Source: Kutzneria buriramensis
Lineage (GTDB): Bacteria; Actinomycetota; Actinomycetes; Mycobacteriales; Pseudonocardiaceae
Assembly (NCBI RefSeq): GCF_003387475.1
Contig: NZ_QUNO01000009.1
Location: forward strand, 372,001 to 436,000
Direction of reading: 5' to 3'
Length of the DNA: 64,000 nt
A program made the position numbers and the translations under genes. Of this stretch, positions 41,097 through 49,382 are shown one piece after another (position 1 is the first letter of the stretch; the number at the start of each line of letters is the position of its first letter). The notes beneath the pieces are model-generated. The model was not told where the DNA came from. It saw nothing but the letters and a program-made list of their open reading frames with translations, and did not search any database.

Positions 41097-42295
41097 GACG
41101 CCCGCCTCTCCCGCATCGCGCGGACGGCGACGGCCAGCCGGGCCACGCCCTCCTCGATGTCGGACTCGCTGATCCTGCTGTACGACAACCGAAGGTGCTC
41201 GTCATCCCGCCGCTCGGCGAAGAATCCCGCACCCGGCACGAAGGCGACCTTGCTCTCCCGGGCCGCCGCGGCGAGCGCCACGGTGTCGACGCCGGGCACC
41301 CGCAGCCAGCTGAAGAACCCGCCGCGCGGCACGGTCCACGTGGCGAGGCCGTCGAAGTGCCGCTCCAACGCGTCGGTCAACGTGGCGGCGCGACGCCGGT
41401 AGAGATCGCGGGCCCGCGGCAGGTGCGCGTCGAGGTGACCGGCGCGCAGGTACTCCTCCAACATCCGCTGCCCCAACGCCCCGGCGCACTGGTCGGAGTT
41501 CTGCTTGGCGATGCGCAGCTGCGCGATCACCGCCGCCGGACCGACGGCCCAACCCAGCCGCACGCCGGGGAGGAACACCTTGGAGAAGGTGCCGATCTGC
41601 ACGACCACGTCCGGCCCGAGCGACCACAGCGTCGGCCGCGGCGCGTCGTCGAAACCCAGTTGGCTGTAGGCGACGTCCTCGACGATCAGGATCCCGTGCC
41701 GCCGGCACAGCTCCACCAGCGCCCCCCGCCGCTCGGCGGACATGGTGCGGCCGCTGGGGTTCTGGAAATCCGGGATGGTGTAAAGGAGTTTCGGCGGTGA
41801 CGGCAGCGTCCGCAGCAGTGCGGCGAGCGCGTCCACGTCCAGGCCGTCGTCGTCCAGGGGAACGCCCCTCAGCTCGGGATCGAACGCGACGAAGCCGGAC
41901 ACCGCGCCGAGGTAGCTGGGCTCCTCGACCACGACCACGTCACCGGGGTCGAGCATGCTCTTGGCGATCAGGGTGATCGCGTCGATGCCGCCGCTGGTGA
42001 CCGTCAGCTCGTCGTCGCCCGGCCGCCGGCCGTCGGTGCCGGCCAGCAGGTCCGCGAGCGCCGCCCGGGTGCTGGCGATGCCCTCGCTGGACGAGTACTG
42101 CAACGCCACCGCGGCGTCGGACTCGATCAGCTTGCGGGCGATGTCGCCGAGCACGTCCGTGGCGAACAGGGACGGGTCCGGGAAGCCCCCGGAGAAGTTG
42201 ATCAGATCCCGCGCCCCGGCCAGCGCGAGAATGCCGCCGATGAGGTCCGGCTGGCCGTGCGCGCGCCGCGACAGGCGCGCGTTCCAGTCGATCAC
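41093..42295 (-). CDS. PLP-dependent class I aminotransferase (2-aminoadipate/MocR-like)
   Basis: 400 residues, fold type I. The PLP-binding Lys is in GTFSKVFLPGVRLGW (about K239); other cofactor contacts are VTSGGIDAI, PDFQNPSG and EDVAYSQL. It resembles the stand-alone aminotransferase domain of MocR proteins and LysN-type enzymes, without a GntR HTH. First gene of a tight operon with cupin (4-base overlap), SDR and HAD genes, divergent from an Lrp-family regulator which probably controls it in response to an amino acid. Amino donor and substrate unknown. Confidence 0.9.
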   Translation of the reverse strand: MIDWNARLSRRAHGQPDLIGGILALAGARDLINFSGGFPDPSLFATDVLGDIARKLIESDAAVALQYSSSEGIASTRAALADLLAGTDGRRPGDDELTVTSGGIDAITLIAKSMLDPGDVVVVEEPSYLGAVSGFVAFDPELRGVPLDDDGLDVDALAALLRTLPSPPKLLYTIPDFQNPSGRTMSAERRGALVELCRRHGILIVEDVAYSQLGFDDAPRPTLWSLGPDVVVQIGTFSKVFLPGVRLGWAVGPAAVIAQLRIAKQNSDQCAGALGQRMLEEYLRAGHLDAHLPRARDLYRRRAATLTDALERHFDGLATWTVPRGGFFSWLRVPGVDTVALAAAARESKVAFVPGAGFFAERRDDEHLRLSYSRISESDIEEGVARLAVAVRAMRERRAS

Positions 42296-42406
42296 ATGCC
42301 ACCCCCGGTTGACAGTCGCCTACCATTTGCCAGGAGAGTTCCGTCTCCGACCTTACATAGCACGGGTTGGGACGTCCAGACACCGAACATGTGACGGAGA
42401 GTGACG

Positions 42407-42952
42407 ATGAACTGGGTGAAGCCGCTCGGCGGCATCGGCGAGCACGCCGCGACGCCCGTCGACCCGGCCCAGCTCGACGCCACCGACCTCCAGCTGCTGC
42501 TGCTGCTGAGCCGGGACGCGCGGATCTCTCAGCGCAGCCTGGCCCGCGAGCTCGGCATGTCGGCGCCGGCCGTGGCCGACCGGATCGCCCGGCTGCACCG
42601 GCAGGGCGTGATCGAGGGCTACGGGGTGCGGCTGAACTGGAGCGCGCTGGGCTACCCGACCATCGCCTACCTGACGGTGACCGCCGGGCAGGGCTTCGAG
42701 CAGGGGCTGATCATGACCAGGCTGGCGGAGCTGCCCGAGGTGGAGGAGGTCATGATCGTCACGGGTGGGGTGGACATGCTGGTCCGGGTGCGCGTGCGCG
42801 ACCACACCCACCTGCGCGAGCTGCTGATCGACAAGGTGTGGCAGATCGAGGGCATCCAGCGCACCGAGACCTCGCTGTCGGTGGCGGAGATGAAGCCGAA
42901 GAACACCACCAGCGAGCTGCTGGCGGACATGATCCGGCGGGTGGAGCCGTAG
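42407..42952 (+). CDS. Lrp/AsnC-family regulator
   Basis: 181 residues from ATG 42407, with ACGGAGAG six bases upstream; GTG 42401 is an alternative start. N-terminal HTH (DATDLQLLLLLSRDARIS, then SAPAVADRIARLH) and a C-terminal RAM ligand-binding domain (TGGVDMLVRVRVRDHTHLRE). Feast/famine regulators bind amino acids. The 111-base spacer to the divergent aminotransferase operon makes it the likely controller of that operon. Confidence 0.9.
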   Translation: MNWVKPLGGIGEHAATPVDPAQLDATDLQLLLLLSRDARISQRSLARELGMSAPAVADRIARLHRQGVIEGYGVRLNWSALGYPTIAYLTVTAGQGFEQGLIMTRLAELPEVEEVMIVTGGVDMLVRVRVRDHTHLRELLIDKVWQIEGIQRTETSLSVAEMKPKNTTSELLADMIRRVEP

Positions 42953-42974
42953 CGGCGCGGGGGAATGCCGCCGG

Positions 42975-43397
42975 TCACTTGGCGAAGAGCTGCGATTCGT
43001 CCTTGAAGGCCTTGAACTCCAGGGCGTTGCCGGCCGGGTCGTGCAGGAACATCGTCCACTGCTCCCCCGGCTCCCCCGCGAACCGCTGGTACGGCTCGAT
43101 GACGAAGTCGGTGCCGGCTGCGCGGAGCTTGTCGGCGAGCACGTGGAAGTCGTCCACGGCGAGCACCAGCCCGAAGTGCGGCACCGGCACGTCGTGCCCG
43201 TCCACCGGATTGCGGCCGGCCTCGGCGCGGGCGCCGGCGACGACGTGCGTGACGACCTGGTGGCCGTGGAAGTCCCAGTCCACCCAGTGCTCGGCGGAGC
43301 GGCCCTCGGCCAGCCCGAGCACGCCGCCGTAGAACTCGCGGGCGCGGGCCAGGTCGTCGACGGGAATGGCCAGGTGGAAGGCGGGGCGCGGGGTCAT
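42975..43397 (-). CDS. VOC-family (glyoxalase-like) protein
   Basis: 140 residues. Two beta-alpha-beta-beta-beta modules of the vicinal oxygen chelate superfamily: FHLAIPVDDLARAREFYGGV and FGLVLAVDDFHVLADKL, with the metal-binding Glu in NALEFKAF. Members include dioxygenases, glyoxalases and resistance proteins such as FosA. ATG 43397 has AAGGTGGGGG upstream. Divergent from a GntR gene through the 24-base operator at 43419-43442. Confidence 0.85.
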   Translation of the reverse strand: MTPRPAFHLAIPVDDLARAREFYGGVLGLAEGRSAEHWVDWDFHGHQVVTHVVAGARAEAGRNPVDGHDVPVPHFGLVLAVDDFHVLADKLRAAGTDFVIEPYQRFAGEPGEQWTMFLHDPAGNALEFKAFKDESQLFAK

Positions 43398-43406
43398 GCC
43401 CCCACC

Positions 43407-43442
43407 TTGAGCGAACGATGTCCGAATGTCAACATTAGGACA
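43407..43442 (+). promoter_or_regulatory. Operator-promoter of the GntR gene
   Basis: Inverted repeat TGTCCGAATGT-CA-ACATTAGGACA (43419-43442), 11-base arms with one mismatch, whose last base is the A of the ATG start. A TTGAGC (43407-43412) and CAACAT (43430-43435) 17 bases apart give a leaderless promoter covered by the repeat. It probably mediates GntR autoregulation and control of the divergent VOC gene. Confidence 0.6.
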
Positions 43443-44104
43443 TGAACCTGCCCAGGGCCGCCCGCCGCGGTCTGGCCGAGGAGTCGGCTGACCGGATCCG
43501 GGACGCGATCTTCGACGGCACCTTCCCGCCCGGCGCCCCGCTGCGGGAGGTTGACCTGGCCCGCGACCTGGACGTGAGCCGCGGATCGGTGCGCGAAGGC
43601 CTGGCGCTGCTGGAACGCGAGGGCCTGGTGCACAGCGCCTGGCACCGTGGCACCACTGTCATCGACGTGACCGCCCGCGACGTCGACGAGGTCTACACCG
43701 TCCGGGCGGCGCTGGACCGGCTGGCCGCCGTGACCGCGATGGCCCGCGCGTCCTCCGACGAGCTCGCCGCGCTGGACGAGATCGTCGCCACGATGGTCGC
43801 CGAGATCGACCGCGGCGGCCCGCACCTGCTGGCGCTGGACATCGCTTTCCACGACGCCGTCTACGCCGCCAGCGGCAACAGTCGGCTGATCCAGGCGTGG
43901 CAGGCGGTCCGGTCGCAGGTCTACCTGTTCCAGCTGCGTCGCATCGAGGTGAGCCAGCACGAGTACCTCGCGCACGTCACCGGCGAGCACCGCGACCTGG
44001 CCGAGCTGATCCGCGACGGCGACAAGGAGGTGCTGGCCCGCACCGCCGAGGAACACGTGCACTCCGCCCGCCGCGCGCTGCTGGCCCACCTGGCGCGCAG
44101 GTAG
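43442..44104 (+). CDS. GntR-family regulator (FadR/FCD type)
   Basis: 220 residues. Winged HTH at about 10-70 (SADRIRDAIFDGTFPPGAPL, VSRGSVREGLALLEREG) and an all-helical FCD effector domain after residue 85, with a metal-binding pattern D(x3)H in LDIAFHDAVY and His residues in GEHRDLAEL and EEHVHSARR. Ligands are typically carboxylates. The ATG lies on the last base of a 24-base palindrome, consistent with autorepression. Divergent from the VOC gene. Confidence 0.9.
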   Translation: MNLPRAARRGLAEESADRIRDAIFDGTFPPGAPLREVDLARDLDVSRGSVREGLALLEREGLVHSAWHRGTTVIDVTARDVDEVYTVRAALDRLAAVTAMARASSDELAALDEIVATMVAEIDRGGPHLLALDIAFHDAVYAASGNSRLIQAWQAVRSQVYLFQLRRIEVSQHEYLAHVTGEHRDLAELIRDGDKEVLARTAEEHVHSARRALLAHLARR

Positions 44105-44116
44105 CAGCCGACGGGT

Positions 44117-46870
44117 TCAGCCGATCACCACCGGCAGCGGCGGCAGGCGATGGGCGCCCGCCAACCTGGCCTTGACCTTGTGGGCGTTGGCGTGCCCGAG
44201 GTCGGTGAAGATCTCGAACGCCTGCTGCCACATCTCGTCGGCGTGCTCGGCCTCGCCGGCCTCGTCGTGCACGTCGCCGAGGCGCATCAGGGACTCGGCC
44301 AGGTATTGGCGGTTGCCGTACTTTCCGTGCACGGCAACGAGTTCACGGTAGGCGGCGATCGACTCCGGGTAGTGGCCGAGGTTGTGGCGGGCGTGGCCGA
44401 GGCACCACAGCGCCGCGGCGGTCCCGTACGGGTCGGTGATCGTCCCGTGCAGGGCCAGCGACCGGTGCGCGCAGTCGATGGCCTTGTCGTTGTCGCCGAG
44501 CATGGCGTGGCACACGCCGACGAAGCCGAGTTCCTGGGCCTGCCGCGGATGTCCGGCGGCACGGTAGAGGTCCAGGGCCCGTTCGGCGTGGTCGAGCGCC
44601 TCCCACAACCGGCCCGTCTGGTTGAGGGCGAAGGCGATGCTGTGGTGGATGTCGGCCCGCTCGACCGGATTCCCGGACGGGCCGAGCAGATCCAGCGCCT
44701 CGCCGTGGTGGGCGAGCGCGTCGTCGAACCGGGACTCGAGGAACTGCACGACGCCGAGCACGCGGTGGGCCCGGGCCTGCGCGACGGTGTCGCCGAGCCG
44801 TTGGGCGGCGGCGAGCGCGGCGTGCTGCACGACCGACTGGTGATGGCCGTAGCCTTGGAACGTCAGGAAATTCGCGACCGTCGAGGCCAAGCCGACGGCG
44901 TATTCGTCGGCACCGGAGAGGTGCACGAGCGCCACCAGCACGGGATGTTCCGCGCCGAGCCAGGCCATCGCCGACCGCAGGTCGTCGAATGACGGCGCGA
45001 CAACGGATTCCGGCGGCGGGGCGAGCGTCGGCAGCGTGACAGCCGGATCGAGGACGGCGACCGCGGCGCGGGCTCCGTGCAGGTAGTGGTCGAGCATGCG
45101 GCCAGTCGCCGCCACCCGGTCGTCCTGCTGGTGGGTCAACTCCTCCGCGTACATACGCAGCAGGTCGTGCATGACGTACTGACCGGGCAGGAGATCCTCG
45201 ACGAGATGCGCACGGGCCAGTTCGGCCAGCAGCACACGGACCCGGGCGGGCGGCACCGCCGCCAGGCTGGCCGCCGCGGCCGGCGTGACGTGCGGTCCCG
45301 GATGCAGGCCCAGCAGCCGGAACAGCCGCGCCGCGTCCGGTTCGAGTCGCTGGTAGGACACGGCGAACAGGGCACGGATGCGAGTGGCGGGGTCACCGGT
45401 GTCCAAGGCGTCCAGGCGTTCGGACTGGAGGTCCGCCGCCACGGCAGCCAGCGGGTAGCGGGGTTGACCGGCCAGGCGCGCGGCGACGACGGCCAACGCC
45501 AGCGGCAGACCGGCGCAGCTCGCGACGATCGCGTCGACGGCGTCCGGCTCGGCCGCTACTCGATCCCGGCCGAGCCTGGCGATCAGCAACTCCTGGGCCT
45601 GGTCGGCGTCGATCCGGTCGAGCACAAGCGGAAGCGCCCCGTCGGCGGTGACCAGCCCGGTGAGGCGGTCGCGGCTGGTGATCACCGTGGCGCATCCCGA
45701 ACCGGGCAGCAGCGGCCGTACCTGCTGCGAGGTGGCCGCGTCGTCGATGACGATCAACGCCCGCTTGCCGGCGACCAGGCTGCGGTAAAGGCTTACCTGC
45801 GCGTCGACGGTAGCCGGAATCCGTTCCGGTGGAAGGGAGAACGCGTCGAGGAGGACCCGGATCGCCTCGGCCGTCGCCACGGGCGGCAGGTGCGGGTCGA
45901 AGCCGCGAAGGTTCAGGTACAGCTGGCCGTCCGGGAATTGCTCGGCGACCCGGTGCGCCCAGTGCAACGCCAGGGCCGTCTTGCCCACGCCGGCCGAGCC
46001 GGCGATCACCACGGCCGCCGGCTCGGCGAGGTGGGCGTCCAGCGCGGCGATCTCCGTTGCGCGCCCGGTGAAACCGCGCGCGGCGGGCGGCAACTGTGCC
46101 GGTCTGACCCCGGTCGTCGGCAACAGGGTCGGGTCGTGGGCCAGGATCCGCTGGTGGATGGCGGTCAGGACCGGCGACGGCTCGACGCCGGCCTCCTCGA
46201 CCAGCGCCTCCCGGGCGCGGCGGAACGCGGCCAGCGCGTCGCTCTGGCGCCCGGCCCGGTACAGGGCCCGCATCAGCTGGCCCCATAACCGCTCGCGCCC
46301 CGGGTGCAGAACGATCAGGCCCTCCAACTCAGGGATCAACTCGCCACCCGTGCCGGTCCCGAGGTCGGCGTCGATGCGATCCTCCACCACCGACAGACGC
46401 AGCCGGTTCAGGCGGTCGCCTTCGATGCGGAGGGCGGTGATCTCCGCGAACTCGCCGTAGGCGTCGTCTCGCCACACCGCCAGCGCCGCACGCAGCCCCT
46501 CCGCGGCAGTGTGAAAATGCCCGTCCGCCAAGGCCTTCCGCCCGTCGGCGGCGGCCCTCTCGAACCGTACGGCGTCGATCGCGTCCGGCGCCAACTGGAT
46601 CAGATAACCGGGCGACCGCGTCAGGATCAGGTCCTTCGCCGGCAACGCCTGGCGCAGGCGGGAAATGTACGTTCGCACGGTCCGGTGCGCATCCGGCGAC
46701 ACCCGCTGCCCCCACAGGCTCTCCACCAGCGCCGCCACGCTGACCACCCGGCCCGCGTTCGCCACCAACAACGCCACCAGCACCCGCAGACGCGGCCAGC
46801 TCAACTCGACCGTTCGGCCGCCGGTCTCCACCTCCAACGGCCCAAGCACCCGTACCTGCGCAGCGGCCAC
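44117..46870 (-). CDS. AfsR-like SARP regulator (BTAD-NB-ARC-TPR)
   Basis: 917 residues from GTG 46870 (preceded by GGGGGAGG). Winged-helix DNA-binding domain (about 1-95, VRVLGPLEVETGGRTVEL), BTAD domain (about 98-245), NB-ARC NTPase (about 270-540, P-loop VIAGSAGVGKTALAL, Walker B ALIVIDD) and TPR repeats (about 680-900, such as DHAERALDLYRAAGHPRQA). It is the full-length counterpart of the truncated SARP at 30325-31089. Such proteins activate antibiotic genes in Streptomyces; whether it controls the NRPS locus here cannot be told. Convergent with the GntR gene (12-base gap). Confidence 0.92.
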   Translation of the reverse strand: MAAAQVRVLGPLEVETGGRTVELSWPRLRVLVALLVANAGRVVSVAALVESLWGQRVSPDAHRTVRTYISRLRQALPAKDLILTRSPGYLIQLAPDAIDAVRFERAAADGRKALADGHFHTAAEGLRAALAVWRDDAYGEFAEITALRIEGDRLNRLRLSVVEDRIDADLGTGTGGELIPELEGLIVLHPGRERLWGQLMRALYRAGRQSDALAAFRRAREALVEEAGVEPSPVLTAIHQRILAHDPTLLPTTGVRPAQLPPAARGFTGRATEIAALDAHLAEPAAVVIAGSAGVGKTALALHWAHRVAEQFPDGQLYLNLRGFDPHLPPVATAEAIRVLLDAFSLPPERIPATVDAQVSLYRSLVAGKRALIVIDDAATSQQVRPLLPGSGCATVITSRDRLTGLVTADGALPLVLDRIDADQAQELLIARLGRDRVAAEPDAVDAIVASCAGLPLALAVVAARLAGQPRYPLAAVAADLQSERLDALDTGDPATRIRALFAVSYQRLEPDAARLFRLLGLHPGPHVTPAAAASLAAVPPARVRVLLAELARAHLVEDLLPGQYVMHDLLRMYAEELTHQQDDRVAATGRMLDHYLHGARAAVAVLDPAVTLPTLAPPPESVVAPSFDDLRSAMAWLGAEHPVLVALVHLSGADEYAVGLASTVANFLTFQGYGHHQSVVQHAALAAAQRLGDTVAQARAHRVLGVVQFLESRFDDALAHHGEALDLLGPSGNPVERADIHHSIAFALNQTGRLWEALDHAERALDLYRAAGHPRQAQELGFVGVCHAMLGDNDKAIDCAHRSLALHGTITDPYGTAAALWCLGHARHNLGHYPESIAAYRELVAVHGKYGNRQYLAESLMRLGDVHDEAGEAEHADEMWQQAFEIFTDLGHANAHKVKARLAGAHRLPPLPVVIG

Positions 46871-46909
46871 CCGGCCACACCTCCCCCAGCGGACACCCCA
46901 TACAAGAAG

Positions 46910-47851
46910 TTAAGTACGGGGCGGGGATACGCGGTAGGGATCTCCGTAGGGTAGCCAGCCGTTCAGCTCGCACACGACGTCCCGCGCCACTGCCTCGACC
47001 GTCTCGAGCACGGCCCGCCGCACCTCGTCCCGGCGCCACACCAGCGACCACGTCCACAGCGGCGTCGGCTCCACGATCGGCCGTCGCACGACATCCGGCG
47101 GCATCAAGACTTCCTGCCCCTTCGGCGAGTTCAGCACCGGCCGCCGGGTCCGCCGCACGTGGTCGACGAAAGCCTCGCCGGTGATGCCGCCGTCGGAGAT
47201 CCGGACCACCGTCGCCCCGGTGTCGTGGGCGAACATCTCCGCGTAGACGTTCCAACTCGACCAGGAGTTCTCGTCGTCGTCCACGAGCACGAGCACGTCC
47301 GCCGCCCGCACCGGCCGGTCGTCGTCCCCCACGCTCACGGCGTGCAGCCGGTCAGCGCCCAGCAGGCGCGCCCGGAGCTCCAGCCGGCCGAGGTCCTCGT
47401 CCCGGATCCAGCAGATCCCCAGGTCCAGGCTGCCGTCCGCGACCCGCGCGGCCTGCGCGTGCGACGGCACCACCCACGTGTCGACGATCAGGTCCGCGAC
47501 GCCCGCCGCCCGGGCCCGCAGGTCCGCCGGCCGCCAGTTCACGTAGCCGATGCGCACCTGCTCGGAACCGGCCAGCCGCCCGGCCCGCCGCTTCAGGTCG
47601 TCGGCCCGGTCCAGCAGGGCCTTGGTGTGCGGCAGCAGCTCCGCGCCCGCCGGCGTCAGCGTCACCGAGCGGCGGTCGCGCTCGAACAGCAGCACCCCGA
47701 GGTCCCGCTCCAGCGCCTTGATCTGCTGCGACAGGGACGGCCCGGCGATCAGCAGCCGCTCGGCCGCCCGACCGAAGTGCAGCTCCTCGGCGACGACCAC
47801 GAATTTTCTGATGCGCTCCAGGTTCAGCGCGGGCCTGCTCAGATCCGCCAT
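46910..47851 (-). CDS. LysR-family regulator
   Basis: 313 residues from ATG 47851, chosen because GAGGAG stands two bases upstream; the longer reading frame before it is non-coding. HTH in residues 10-65 (LERIRKFVVVAEELHFGRAA, AGPSLSQQIKALERDLG) and an effector domain. No obvious target is adjacent; the AfsR-like gene lies 40 bases downstream on the same strand. Could influence the secreted lectin gene on the other side of the 410-base spacer. Confidence 0.88.
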   Translation of the reverse strand: MADLSRPALNLERIRKFVVVAEELHFGRAAERLLIAGPSLSQQIKALERDLGVLLFERDRRSVTLTPAGAELLPHTKALLDRADDLKRRAGRLAGSEQVRIGYVNWRPADLRARAAGVADLIVDTWVVPSHAQAARVADGSLDLGICWIRDEDLGRLELRARLLGADRLHAVSVGDDDRPVRAADVLVLVDDDENSWSSWNVYAEMFAHDTGATVVRISDGGITGEAFVDHVRRTRRPVLNSPKGQEVLMPPDVVRRPIVEPTPLWTWSLVWRRDEVRRAVLETVEAVARDVVCELNGWLPYGDPYRVSPPRT

Positions 47852-48261
47852 GTCTCCTCCTAGGCCCGCTGTAGCTGGCCCGCCACGAGCGAAACGATCA
47901 CTCGGACGGGGCTGTCCCACCACACCATCCTGCCGTGCGGCGTGGTGAGACACCCGGCTGTCGCGCTGCTGGAACTCTTGGACGACCCTGCCCAGGCGGG
48001 CGGGGCCAGGGGAATAGCCCCTTACATTCGACACCTAACGTGCCCGACCCTGGGATCGGACCCTTACCGTGCAGGTTTGACGCGCCCCGACAGTCAATAC
48101 CGGAGGCACGGCAGACCGATGTCTCAATGGAGCACGGGCCAGCGACCGCAAGCCTCGACATCACCAGACCAAATCGGTTCACAGGCCACAATCAGTCAGA
48201 AATCCAGGCGCTCCTGGCGTGTCATTGCCACACCCTCAACGTCGACCAGAAGGAAAAGATC
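47852..48261. other. 410-base spacer, no gene supported
   Basis: Contains the LysR promoter on the minus strand and the promoter/leader of the lectin gene on the plus strand. Small imperfect hairpins include GGGG-AATAG-CCCC near 48008 and CCAGG-CGCT-CCTGG near 48208. Short open frames here lack a ribosome site or homology. Confidence 0.4.
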
Positions 48262-48801
48262 GTGAAACGTTTTCTTGCTGCCGCGACAATGACGGCTATC
48301 GCGACTCTGTCACTGCTCGCCACCGGCACCGCGAACGCGGCGCAGTCACACATTGCCGCACCAGCGTCGACCGTCGGCGTCGCAGCGGCACCATCTCAGG
48401 AGGTCGTCGTTCGCACCTTTGCCGACAAGTGCCTCGACGTTCAGGGCGGAAGCGCGGCCGACGGCGCACAGATCATCCAGTACTCCTGCACCGACAGGTA
48501 CAACCAGAAGTTCCAGATCGCACCCGGCGTGTCCGAGCCTTCCGAGATTCGCACGTATGCCGACAAGTGCCTCGACGTTCAGGGCGGAAGCGCGGCCGAC
48601 GGCGCGCAGATCATCCAGTACTCCTGCACCGGCAGGTACAACCAGAAGTTCCAGATCGTCAACGTCGGGTCCGGACTTTCCGAGATTCGCACGTATGCCG
48701 ACAAGTGCCTCGACGTTCAGGGCGGAAGCGCGGCCGACGGCGCGCGGATCATCCAGTACTCCTGCACCGGCAAGTACAACCAGAAGTTCCAGATCGGCTA
48801 A
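48262..48801 (+). CDS. Secreted ricin-type lectin of three near-identical repeats
   Basis: 179 residues from GTG 48262 with AGAAGGAAA eight bases upstream. Signal peptide (KRFLAAATMTAIATLSLL, cleaved near ANA). The mature part has three ricin B/QxW-type subdomains: RTFADKCLDVQGGSAADGAQ, then two copies starting RTYADKCLDVQGG. Each has a disulfide Cys pair and NQKF in place of NQxW. Units recur at exactly 138 bases (46 codons), enough for one symmetric beta-trefoil that binds sugars. There is no catalytic domain. Followed by a strong terminator at 48826. Near-identity of the copies at DNA level indicates very recent duplication or gene conversion. Confidence 0.88.
   Translation: MKRFLAAATMTAIATLSLLATGTANAAQSHIAAPASTVGVAAAPSQEVVVRTFADKCLDVQGGSAADGAQIIQYSCTDRYNQKFQIAPGVSEPSEIRTYADKCLDVQGGSAADGAQIIQYSCTGRYNQKFQIVNVGSGLSEIRTYADKCLDVQGGSAADGARIIQYSCTGKYNQKFQIG
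48412..48795 (+). repeat. Three direct DNA repeats, period 138 bases
   Basis: The unit beginning GCCGACAAGTGCCTCGACGT recurs at 48421, 48559 and 48697. About 108 bases of each unit are almost identical; a 30-base linker varies. It lies wholly inside the lectin gene. Confidence 0.9.
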
Positions 48802-48825
48802 CCAGCAGACGGGAAAGACGAAAGA

Positions 48826-48859
48826 CGCCCTCGTGTTCGGCGAACCGAACACGAGGGCG
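48826..48859 (+). terminator. 15-bp stem, CGAA loop terminator
   Basis: CGCCCTCGTGTTCGG-CGAA-CCGAACACGAGGGCG, 24 bases after the lectin stop codon. Perfect stem and a stable tetraloop. Confidence 0.85.
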
Positions 48860-49085
48860 CATCGGAACCCGACTCGGCTTGCGTTCGTCCACTTCCACAC
48901 CTGGTAGCAGTCGGTGCACGTCTTGTCGACTTTCTCGATGCCGCCCCCCAGGAAGTCATCGCTGTAGTCACGTTCGAGTGTTGAGATTTGTGGCGGCAAA
49001 TCCCCGATCGTAGGAGGCTGCGCCTATCACACGGGAGTCAGCCGGTCATGGCATTTCGGCAGGCCAGCGGCGCACCATGTGGGGC

Positions 49086-49382
49086 ATGAAGGAGTTCATC
49101 GTCACCATCAGGACCACCATCCCGCAGGGCACGGACCCCGCCGAGGTGGACCGCCGACGCGCCGCCGAGCACGAGCGGGCGCGGGAGCTCACGGCGAGCG
49201 GTCACCTGTTCCGGCTGTGGCGGCCGGTCGGCGAGACGCGCAGCATCGGCATCTGGCTCGCCGAGGACGAGCGGGACCTGCGCGAGAACGTGCTCGGTTC
49301 GCTGCCGCTGTGGCCGTGGATGACCGCCGAGGTCACGGAACTGGAATCGCACCCGAACGACCCGCAGCGCAACCAGTGGTGA
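49086..49382 (+). CDS. Muconolactone isomerase-like protein
   Basis: 98 residues from ATG 49086 (MKEFIVTIRTTIPQG); an ATG three codons upstream is also possible. The sequence fits the muconolactone delta-isomerase family: RAAEHERARELTASGHLFRL, WLAEDERDLRENV and LPLWPWMTAEV. The classical enzyme acts in the beta-ketoadipate pathway, but no other pathway gene is here. It overlaps the MFS gene by 4 bases (GTGA), so the two form a unit, perhaps for detoxifying or exporting an aromatic compound. Confidence 0.85.
   Translation: MKEFIVTIRTTIPQGTDPAEVDRRRAAEHERARELTASGHLFRLWRPVGETRSIGIWLAEDERDLRENVLGSLPLWPWMTAEVTELESHPNDPQRNQW

Noticed and set aside
48346-48999. Minus-strand frame with a Cys-rich start (KTCTDCYQVWKW), a possible small peptide precursor
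   Set aside because: It has no stop before the lectin gene and reads through the terminator hairpin antisense; no ribosome site was found, so it is treated as chance.
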